Assembly (NCBI RefSeq): GCF_002236105.1
Contig: NZ_NIWU01000001.1
Location: forward strand, 496,001 to 560,000
Direction of reading: 5' to 3'
Source: Pseudomonas umsongensis
Lineage (GTDB): Bacteria; Pseudomonadota; Gammaproteobacteria; Pseudomonadales; Pseudomonadaceae
DNA: 64,000 nucleotides
How positions within the stretch are numbered: position 1 is the first letter of the stretch; every line of letters begins with the position of its first letter. Under the pieces are notes generated by a model. That model was given only the letters and a program-made list of their open reading frames with translations. It was not told where the DNA came from and made no database searches. Positions 35,715 through 42,631 of the stretch are shown one piece after another. A program made the translations under genes and the position numbers.

Positions 35715-36784
35715 CGGTAGCCGAACCGAAAGTTTGCCAGGTCGCGCGCCAGGAAAACCAGCAGGGCCAGGCTCATCAGCAGCGGCACTGTCCACAAGCC
35801 CGGATACAAGGGCAGGGTACTGTTGCCCACCATCGTCTTGCAGATGTCCGCTGCGTAGTAGATCACCGCGAAGACGGCGGTCACGGGCAGCAGGGTCGCA
35901 AACCGTCCCTGCCTGGGCCGGGTACGGCTTAACGGAATGGCGAGCAATGCAAGGACCATGGCGCTTACACCCCGCGTCTGGCGCCATTGCAATTCAGCTT
36001 TGTCCGAGGGCGCGCTGGAAGCCTTCAGCACTTCGTTGGGGGCGGCCTTGCGCTTACCCTCGGCGGCCCGTTCGATGGGTAGCAAGTGCAGTCGCATATG
36101 CTCGAATTTTTCCGAAATGTCCCGAGAAGCACTGTGCTTGAGCAAATAGGAATGGCCTTGCGTCAACTCCACGATCGGATCGTCTGGGTTCGGATCCAGG
36201 ATCCTCGCCTGCCTGGCGCGAAATACACGGGTTTTCGAGTCACCCGGGTCATAGATCAGCACATCGTGGAGCCGGCCATCAGTCCGGTCAATGCGTTCTG
36301 CCAGGATCATCCTGCCGTTTTCATTGTTCAGGTTGAACCGTTGTGCCTGCAGATGATTGACGTCCAGGTCTGTTCGCGATTGCTGTTCCAGCACATAGGC
36401 CTGCGTATAAGCCCAGGGGCGCCCGTAGAGCGAAAGCATGGCCACCGCCAGCGAGATCGGAATGGCCAGCAACAGGACGGCCCGATAGATCCGCAGCGGG
36501 CTTGCACCCGAAGCGGCTATCGCAATGATTTCAGAATCATGGCAAAGACGTCCCACCGCCAGGGTCACCGAGGCATACAACGCCACCGGCACTAGCATTT
36601 CGAGGGCAATCAGTACCTTGTAGAACACCATCTCCAGTACCGCTTGCAAGGCGAGAGTGCCCTCGACGGCGTCAGCGAGATACCGCTCTACCGAATAACT
36701 GGCAAAGATGAACACCAGGATGCTGACCATCACGATCACCGGCCGCCGGATCTCGGCGATCACGTAGCGTTCGATCAGGAACAT
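35711..36784 (-). CDS. LptF-like permease paralogue
   Basis: A 357-residue YjgP/YjgQ-family protein. MFLIERYVIAEIRRPVIVM begins TM1, CHDSEIIAIAASGASPLRIYRA is the coupling-helix-like cytoplasmic segment conserved in LptF, followed by a periplasmic beta domain (about 130-260) and C-terminal segments (LLAIPLSRTRPRQGRFATLLP). ATG at 36784 is used; an ATG at 36838 would add 18 residues with a poorly spaced RBS. No LptB ATPase gene is nearby, so it would borrow the housekeeping ATPase or act with the ABC protein at 46820. Confidence 0.87.
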   Translation of the reverse strand: MFLIERYVIAEIRRPVIVMVSILVFIFASYSVERYLADAVEGTLALQAVLEMVFYKVLIALEMLVPVALYASVTLAVGRLCHDSEIIAIAASGASPLRIYRAVLLLAIPISLAVAMLSLYGRPWAYTQAYVLEQQSRTDLDVNHLQAQRFNLNNENGRMILAERIDRTDGRLHDVLIYDPGDSKTRVFRARQARILDPNPDDPIVELTQGHSYLLKHSASRDISEKFEHMRLHLLPIERAAEGKRKAAPNEVLKASSAPSDKAELQWRQTRGVSAMVLALLAIPLSRTRPRQGRFATLLPVTAVFAVIYYAADICKTMVGNSTLPLYPGLWTVPLLMSLALLVFLARDLANFRFGYR

Positions 36785-36856
36785 GCCCTGGATCCCGGCC
36801 GGTCGCCTTGCCCATGCCGCGCTGGGGCGATTGAGCATTCCTGCCGCCAGGATCCA

Positions 36857-37687
36857 TCAGGTATCGCTCGGTATCGATTGATTTCTCTGGGCATGAATTC
36901 TCTCCACCATTTGATAATCCAGCGGCGAATCGACATCGATAGCGGCCTCCGGGAAGGGCATGACCACCGCCCCGAGACTCACCCCCAACCGGTTGGAAAG
37001 CTGTTGCAGCGCTTGTTCCAGGGTCAATCGACCCAACAAATATCGCAGTACTCCCTCGACGCCCAGAGCGCCGGCGATCACCCGCCTGGGATGCTTGCGA
37101 TCGTGTTCGACCCGTTGCCAGTAGCTGGCGAGACGTCGCGCGTCCTCGGTCATGAAGGCGAACAGGTTGCTGCCGCAATAAGGACCGCCGCGAAGCCGGA
37201 TGCTGGTGCGCCGGGTTCCTGGAAAACCCGCCAGCACCGTGTCCAGCGGCGTTACCGCCACCACAAAGTCATGGTCGCCTGAAGTCGCCTGCGCAAGGAA
37301 ATAGTCGACGATCTGCGGACTGAGCAGCGCATGATCCGCCGTGGTCACCAACACGGGACTGTCTGCGGGTTGACGCGCCAGCGCCAGCGCCGCGCTGGCG
37401 CTGGGGGAGTTGGCAGGTTCCAGCCAACTGACGCTGGCGCAGTCCAGCAGTTGCGCCAATGAGGCATCTTGCGCCATTAAATTTCGCGCAGGCCCCACGA
37501 GTACGATCCGGTCGATCCGGTCACTGGCCGCCAGCGCCTCGACGACTCGACGAACCATGGGAACCCCGGCCACCGGCGCCAATGCCTTGCAGCAAGTCCC
37601 GGCCACGGCAGCAACGGGGTCGGCCGGCCCCCGGTCAGCAGCCAGGACCAGCGCGGTGAACGGCCTGACCTCAAATGTGCTTTTCAT
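36857..37687 (-). CDS. MobA/IspD-like NTP transferase
   Basis: A 276-residue NTP-transferase fold protein. The N-terminal loop reads LVLAADRGPADPV with the downstream Lys in CCKALAPVAGVPMVRRVVEAL, a variant of the LAAGxGxRM...K signature. VLVTTADHALLS supplies the acidic metal site, and DVDSPLDY lies near the C-terminus. It would make a nucleotide-activated alcohol or sugar. It overlaps the GNAT-like gene by 17 bases and precedes the LptF-like gene, so it is one candidate for making the head-group donor. Confidence 0.8.
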   Translation of the reverse strand: MKSTFEVRPFTALVLAADRGPADPVAAVAGTCCKALAPVAGVPMVRRVVEALAASDRIDRIVLVGPARNLMAQDASLAQLLDCASVSWLEPANSPSASAALALARQPADSPVLVTTADHALLSPQIVDYFLAQATSGDHDFVVAVTPLDTVLAGFPGTRRTSIRLRGGPYCGSNLFAFMTEDARRLASYWQRVEHDRKHPRRVIAGALGVEGVLRYLLGRLTLEQALQQLSNRLGVSLGAVVMPFPEAAIDVDSPLDYQMVERIHAQRNQSIPSDT

Positions 37688-38813
37688 AGATCCGGTAGCG
37701 CTTGTAGGCGGTGGCGCCGATTTGTTCGAGAATCTTGCGCATCACCGCATTCGATTCCAGGATCCACGACATTTCCAGGGCTTCTATGCCGCGCTTGACG
37801 AAGGGCGGCTTGAGCGCTTCGATCAACAGCAGGGCGAGTGCAGGCCCCAATCGGCTGAACTGGTAAGCCTGCTTGACGCCCATCAGGGGCACGCGTGCAG
37901 TCCGCGCGCCTTTGACGTAAAGCCGCCACAGCAGGCGTATCCAGCCAAAGGGCAGCAAGCGCCCGTCGAGCGAGGCGATCGCCTCGTTGATGTTAGGCAT
38001 GGCCACGATAAACGCGCAGGGCTCGCCATCGACTTCGGCGATGTACAGCAAGTCCTTGGGGACCAGCAGCCTCAATTGGCTGCCAAGCTCGTAGAATTCG
38101 GATTCGGTGAAGGGGACGAAACCCCAGTTGCGGCTCCAGGCGTCATTGAAGATTTCCCGCAGGATGCGCATGTCCCGCCGGAACTGACGCGGGTCCAGCG
38201 GCCTGATCACCACGCGCTTTCGCTCGCGCGCCATCATCGCAGACAACGCTGGCGGGAAATGCAATTGATCGGTGCGCATCCAGTAGGCGAGCAAATCCTT
38301 GGCTTGCCGGTAGCCAAGGGCGGCGAGCCTTTGGTCATAAAAACGCTGTCCGTGGCCCATCATGGCGGAAGGGGGATGATCGAATCCCTCTACCAGCAAG
38401 CCGCTTTCCTGGTTGATGGTCAGGTTGAAGGGGCCCGTGATGCGTGCAGCGCCATGTTCGCGCAGCCAGGCTTCTGCCGCTGCGAACAGGCTGTCGAATA
38501 CAGCGGGATCGTCCACGGCTTCCAGCATTCCGAAGTGCCCTGAATCATGGCCGTGTAATTGCCGGTGAAGGCTGTCGATCTGTGCGGTGATCCGCCCCAC
38601 CACTTCAGTTCCCGACCAGGCCAGCCACGCCTGCCACGTCAGGTGAGGGGAGGCTGGATTCTTTTGCGAAAGGAGTTCATGGCGCTCGTAATGAATCGGT
38701 TCGATCCAGCAAGGATCGTTGCGATACAGGGTGCCGGGGAAACTGATGAATGTCTTGAGGTCCAGGCTTGTGAGGACGGGTCGCGTAATGATTGGCAACT
38801 TCTTATTGATCAT
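37671..38813 (-). CDS. GNAT-like acyltransferase, putative bacterial ceramide synthase
   Basis: A 380-residue protein of the YghO-type GNAT-related family. Landmarks are FISFPGTLYRNDPCWIEPI (22-40), VVGRITAQID (71-80), HFGMLEA (93-99), GPFNLTINQESGLLVEGFD (127-145) and the C-terminal MSWILESNAVMRKILEQIG typical of acyltransferase GNAT folds. In Caulobacter a protein of this kind N-acylates the long-chain base (bCerS). The other ceramide genes begin 3.8 kb away on the other strand, which supports this role. The start is ATG at 38813. It is the first gene of the minus-strand operon. Confidence 0.8.
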   Translation of the reverse strand: MINKKLPIITRPVLTSLDLKTFISFPGTLYRNDPCWIEPIHYERHELLSQKNPASPHLTWQAWLAWSGTEVVGRITAQIDSLHRQLHGHDSGHFGMLEAVDDPAVFDSLFAAAEAWLREHGAARITGPFNLTINQESGLLVEGFDHPPSAMMGHGQRFYDQRLAALGYRQAKDLLAYWMRTDQLHFPPALSAMMARERKRVVIRPLDPRQFRRDMRILREIFNDAWSRNWGFVPFTESEFYELGSQLRLLVPKDLLYIAEVDGEPCAFIVAMPNINEAIASLDGRLLPFGWIRLLWRLYVKGARTARVPLMGVKQAYQFSRLGPALALLLIEALKPPFVKRGIEALEMSWILESNAVMRKILEQIGATAYKRYRIYEKHI

Positions 38814-39002
38814 CGTTGGCCACAAAAGTCCGAAGCAGTTGAACTCGTATCCCTTTCTTAGTACCTCAGAGAGCGTAGCTGAAGTATTGGCGTAGGGCGT
38901 ACGTGCAGAAAACAAGGGTGCCAGTGATCCAGTAAAAGCTCGGTAATCCGTGTAATGCTGTTCACTTTAGGTTTGGGGGTTGCAGGTGCATGTTTGGATT
39001 GG
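38814..39002. other. 5' region of the leftward lipid operon
   Basis: About 190 bases upstream of the GNAT-like start show no gene and no recognised repeat. The leftward promoter should lie here. No confident -35/-10 pair was assigned by eye. The tandem repeat starts at 39003. Confidence 0.4.
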
Positions 39003-39262
39003 GTGTATATCCGTTGTTGCGGTAACGCCTACTTAGGGTTTCGCTTTTACTGTTGGAGCCAGGCTTGCCGGCGAAGGCGTGCTGGCAGACGATAATTGTC
39101 TTTCAGGTGTACATATCCGTTGCTGCGGTAACGACCACCTAGGGTTTCGCTTTTACCTGTAGGAGCCAGGCTTGCCGGCGATGGCGTCCTGGCAGGCGAT
39201 AATTGTCTTTCATGTGTACATATCCGTTCCTGCGGTAACGGCCACCTAGGGTTTCGCTTTTA
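39003..39262. repeat. Tandem direct repeat, about 105 bp, two and a half copies
   Basis: Units start at 39003, 39107 and 39214 (periods 104 and 107). Each opens with a GTGTA(CA)TATCCGTT-type segment, then TGCGGTAACG and TAGGGTTTCGCTTTTAC. The first two continue with GGAGCCAGGCTTGCCGGCGA and GATAATTGTCTTTCA, while the third switches into the mosaic repeat after TTTCGCTTTTAC. Copy-to-copy identity is high with scattered changes. No coding potential. Confidence 0.85.
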
Positions 39263-40421
39263 CAGCGAGTCACTTTGAGAAGCGGAACGCCGCCCGGCGC
39301 AAAGTAACCAAACGCTCTTGCCCCTGGCGTTCGGTGCCTCGCTAAGGCTCGGCATGCCCTCGCTCCGGTCCTGCTCCGTGGGCCCGCCGCGATGGGCCAT
39401 CCATGGCCCAGCGCGGCTAAACCGGCATCCATGCCGGTTTACCCACTGCGCAGAACCTCCACTCGGCCTCTCGATGTGGCAAGAAAATCAAAAGCCAGAT
39501 CACCATCAAAAGCGAGGCGGCCGACCGGCCGGCCTGATTGGAAGCCATACGCATACCTTCTGTAGGAGCGAGCATGCTCGCGAAAAACCTGAGAGCACCG
39601 CGGGCTGACAGTTGCCCAGCGTTATCGTTAACGACCATCGTCGGAACGCCGCCCGGAGCATGCTCGCTCCTACATGGGGATCCAGGTTCACCCGTAACAG
39701 TCAGGTCGGCTTTAAGGCCGCCTCGCTTTGCTTTTGATCGCGGGCGCCCCGTTAACCACGATGGCCGAACGCAGGCATTGCGCAGTGGGTAAACCGGCAG
39801 GACGCCGGTTTAGCCGCGCTGGGCCAGGGACGGCCCATCGCGGCGACCCACGGAGCAATGCCGGAGAGAGGGCATGCCGAGCCCTAGCGAGGCACCGAGT
39901 GGTGGGGCAAAGCCTTTTGCTTCCTTTTTGCTGGGCCGGCACTCCGGCGTTTGAAAAAGGGAGTCGCCGTAAGGGCGAAACCCTAGGTGGCCGTTACCGC
40001 AGCAATGGATATGCACGCAGGCAACCAATTTCACACAGGGCTTCTTGTAACGCCCCGCATCACCGTTGCGCACGACTCAATTAATGCGTTGTCAGTGGAA
40101 CGCGGAGCGTCCCTGGCGGCATTCCTTTGCTGCGCGTGGGAACGATCAATCGTCGGAACGCCGCCCGGAGCATGCTCGCTCCTACAGGGGATCGAGGTAC
40201 ACCCGTCAAAGTCAGGTCGGCTTTTAGGCCGCCTCGCTTTTGTTTTTGATCTGGGCGCCCCATTAACCACGCTGGCCGAGCGCAGGCATTGCGCAGTGGG
40301 TAAACCGGCAGGACGCCGGTTTAGCCGCGCTGGGCCATGGATGGCCCTTCGCGGCGACCCACGGAGCAATGCCGGAGAGAGGGCATGCCGAGCCCCAGCG
40401 AGGCACCGAGTGGTGGGGCAA
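39263..40421. repeat. Mosaic intergenic repeat block, copy 4 (left of the IS)
   Basis: Gene-free repeat DNA. It contains a REP pair of the GGAGCGAGCATGCTC type at 39560-39675 and two successive runs of the same order of modules (about 39690-40010 and 40215-40421): GCCGCCTCGCTTT, ATTAACC or GTTAACCACG, GCGCAGTGGGTAAACCGGCA, GGACGCCGGTTTAGCCGCGC, CGGAGCAATGCCGGAGAGAG, GCGAGGCACCGAGTGGTGGG. The second run is cut by the IS right after GGGGCAA. Confidence 0.88.
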
Positions 40422-41744
40422 GAATGGAACAACCACATAGGTAACAGTAAAGTTCAGGCACATGGGTAACACCTGATCACTTATTTTTGATTACTTTGAG
40501 CGTCAGATAACCATCCTTAGCGTCTCGTTCATCAACCCGTCCCAGTAGAACAGGCCCAAAGATGATGTCCCAAGCCCCTTCGCTGATGTTCTCCAATCCG
40601 ACTATCTGATGTTTCAGGACATAGCCGACATAGATTCTGAGCCTTCCTTTGTTCACCACGCCGTTGGAGTCCGTTCGGTATGCCTCAACATGGCTTGGGT
40701 ACTTCATCTCCGGCAGCTTCCTCGGAAATGCCCGTGACGAGCTTGTATAGCAGGAGCCTGGTGTTTTCTGCCCCAAAGCCTCATGAAGACGTTCATGATT
40801 ATAGTGCTGCATGAACAGGTCAAAATGCTTCTGCTGGGCTCCCCACTCAATTTCCGGCGGCCTTGGCAATGTGCTCTTAAGCGTGCGGTGCATGCGCTCA
40901 TGCCGTCCATTCTGCTCGGGTCGACCCGGCTGAATCCTTTCGTGAATGATGCCCAGGCGGGCCCACCAGATAGACAACTGCGATAACCCGGCACGCCCAC
41001 CGCTGGCGAAAGGGACTCCGTTGTCCGTACGGATCCGCTCAGGCATTCCATACATCTTGAATAACCGCTCGAAGGTGGCCTTGGCGTCCTTGAAAGTCGT
41101 GCTCGGCATGCTTTCACAAGCCAGTAAAAATCGACTGGCGTGATCCATTACCGTCAACGGGTAACACCAGACACCGTCTCCTGTCAGGTATTGGCCTTTG
41201 TAATCAGCGCTCCAGAGCTGGTTAGGAAGGTCGGCTTTCTGAAGTGGTTTGGGATAAACGGCGACACGTTGGCGCAACCGCCGAGACACCACCAATCCCG
41301 CTTTTTTAAGCACGTTGTAGATCGTGGTTTTGGAGGGTGGCGGCTGATCTGGAAACCGCTCTCTCAGGGCTGTCTGGATCTTTTTCGGGCCTGGCGTGGT
41401 TTGCCCTTGGCCGCGCAGCTCAAGAATGGCCTCTTTGACCGCAAACGGCACAGCCTGAGCTTGAGAGTGGCGCTTGCGACTGCACTCCGCCAATCCGTTG
41501 ATGCTGTCCGCGTTGTAGCGGGCTACCCACTTGTAACCGGTCTTGCGACTGATGCTGTGAGCCGCACAAAGTTGGCTGAAATTAAGTCGACCGGACAGAT
41601 AGTCGGCAATGAACATCACTTTCAGGTCCATAGGTTTGAGCTCTCGCCACGGCATGGTCAGATCCTCGGAATCGACCAGTGCCAGTTAAAAACTGTTACC
41701 TATGTGCTTGAACTGTTTTGTTACCTATGTGGGTGAGTCATACC
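40422..41744 (-). mobile_element. IS481-family insertion sequence
   Basis: About 1.32 kb containing one transposase gene on the minus strand. Both ends carry related terminal repeats of about 38 bases, each with two copies of CACATAGGTAACA or a one-base variant (left 40433-40470, right 41695-41732, inverted). The flanks carry a 5-bp duplication GGCAA (40417-40421 and 41745-41749), and the flanking DNA on both sides belongs to the same repeat module, so the element inserted into a GGGGCAAAGCC site. The outermost few bases are uncertain. Confidence 0.85.
40477..41655 (-). CDS. IS481-family transposase (DDE)
   Basis: A 392-residue transposase, full-length and uninterrupted. N-terminal helix-turn-helix regions (about 20-70, SRKTGYKWVARY) precede the rve-type catalytic core: LWSADYKGQY (first Asp), RIRTDNGVPFAS (second Asp) and ERIQPGRPEQNGRHERMHRTLK (Glu region). 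The order and the GRPEQNGRHERMH signature are typical of IS481. The absence of damage suggests the element may be recent and possibly active. The start is at an ATG at 41655, inside the terminal-repeat bounds. Confidence 0.93.
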   Translation of the reverse strand: MPWRELKPMDLKVMFIADYLSGRLNFSQLCAAHSISRKTGYKWVARYNADSINGLAECSRKRHSQAQAVPFAVKEAILELRGQGQTTPGPKKIQTALRERFPDQPPPSKTTIYNVLKKAGLVVSRRLRQRVAVYPKPLQKADLPNQLWSADYKGQYLTGDGVWCYPLTVMDHASRFLLACESMPSTTFKDAKATFERLFKMYGMPERIRTDNGVPFASGGRAGLSQLSIWWARLGIIHERIQPGRPEQNGRHERMHRTLKSTLPRPPEIEWGAQQKHFDLFMQHYNHERLHEALGQKTPGSCYTSSSRAFPRKLPEMKYPSHVEAYRTDSNGVVNKGRLRIYVGYVLKHQIVGLENISEGAWDIIFGPVLLGRVDERDAKDGYLTLKVIKNK

Positions 41745-42300
41745 GGCAAAGCCTTTTGCTTCCTTTTTGGCGTTTGAAAAAGGGAGTCGCTGTAAAAGCG
41801 AAACCATAAGCCGCCGTTACCGCGGCAATGGATATGCACTCCGACAACCAATTTCACACAGGGCTTCTTGTGACGCCCCCGCATCAACGTTGCGCACGGC
41901 TCAATTAATGCGTTGTCAGTGGAACGCGGAGCGTCCCTGGCGGCATTCACACGCAGAGCGTGGGAACGATCAATCGCCAGTAGGGGATCAAGGTACACCT
42001 GTCAAAGTCAGGTCGGCTTTAAGGCCGCCTCGCTTTGCTTTTGATCGCGGGCGCCCCGTTAACCACGATGGCCGAACGCCGGTTTAGCCGCGCTGGGCCA
42101 GGGACGGCCCATCGCGGCGACCCACGGAGCAATGCCGGAGAGAGGGCATGCCGAGCCCAAGCGAGGCACCGAGTGGTGGGGCAAAAGCCTTTTGCTTCCT
42201 TTTTGCTGGGCCGGCACTCCGGCGTTTGAAAAAGGGAGTCGCTGTAAAAGCGAAACCATAAGCCGCCGTTACCGCAGCAATGGATATACACCCCGTCCAA
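41745..42300. repeat. Mosaic intergenic repeat block, copy 5 (right of the IS)
   Basis: Continues the repeat interrupted at 40421: AAAGCCTTTTGCTTCCTTTT, AAAAGGGAGTCGCTGTAAAA, AATTTCACACAGGGCTTCTT, GGAACGCGGAGCGTCCCTGG and CACGCAGAGCGTGGGAAC. A second, nearly complete run follows (about 42010-42290) ending at ACCGCAGCAATGGATATACA. Compared with copy 4, the piece after the IS lacks the GCTGGGCCGGCACTCC segment, so copies are not identical. No gene is present. Confidence 0.85.
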
Positions 42301-42355
42301 TTCTTATCTACAACCCCACGCTTAAGTGAGCTGTATTACAGTAATCAGCGCACTT

Positions 42356-42371
42356 TGTGATAAACATCACG
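42356..42371 (+). promoter_or_regulatory. CRP/Vfr-like site upstream of the ceramide operon
   Basis: TGTGATAAACATCACG matches the TGTGA-N6-TCACA consensus at 9 of 10 positions. It lies about 275 bases before the acyl-ACP synthetase start, in the unique DNA (42301-42613) between the repeat block and the operon. Vfr in pseudomonads recognises the same consensus. The distance is rather large for direct activation unless the promoter is upstream. The rest of 42301-42613 is AT-richer, holds no gene, and must contain the operon promoter. Confidence 0.45.
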
Positions 42372-42631
42372 CTTGAGAACGAGAAGCTTTCATCGCGATT
42401 ATTACTCGCCGGTCGTCGCTCATCCGGGAAAAAATTTGCGCTCATCCAGATGCCGATTAGTATTGCGTTAGGCTCTGTAAATAATTGAAAAGGCTGAGCC
42501 GGATATCCTTGGGGCCACGACTCCATGGAATCGGTTTTGAGGGCAGTAGAACGGCACGTGTTTTACTGGCGCAGGTGATAAATACGCTATTTGACTTGTC
42601 CTTACTTGGCTAAATGGATGGGCGTTTTCTT

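Noticed and set aside
39003..39262. Possible CRISPR array
   Set aside because: The 104-107 bp units are head-to-tail copies with no unique spacers and no cas genes nearby; it is a simple tandem repeat.
39810..40073. Short frames inside the mosaic repeat blocks (also 41738-42300)
   Set aside because: The same frames recur with frameshifts in every repeat copy and lack RBSs; they reflect the repeat sequence, not genes.
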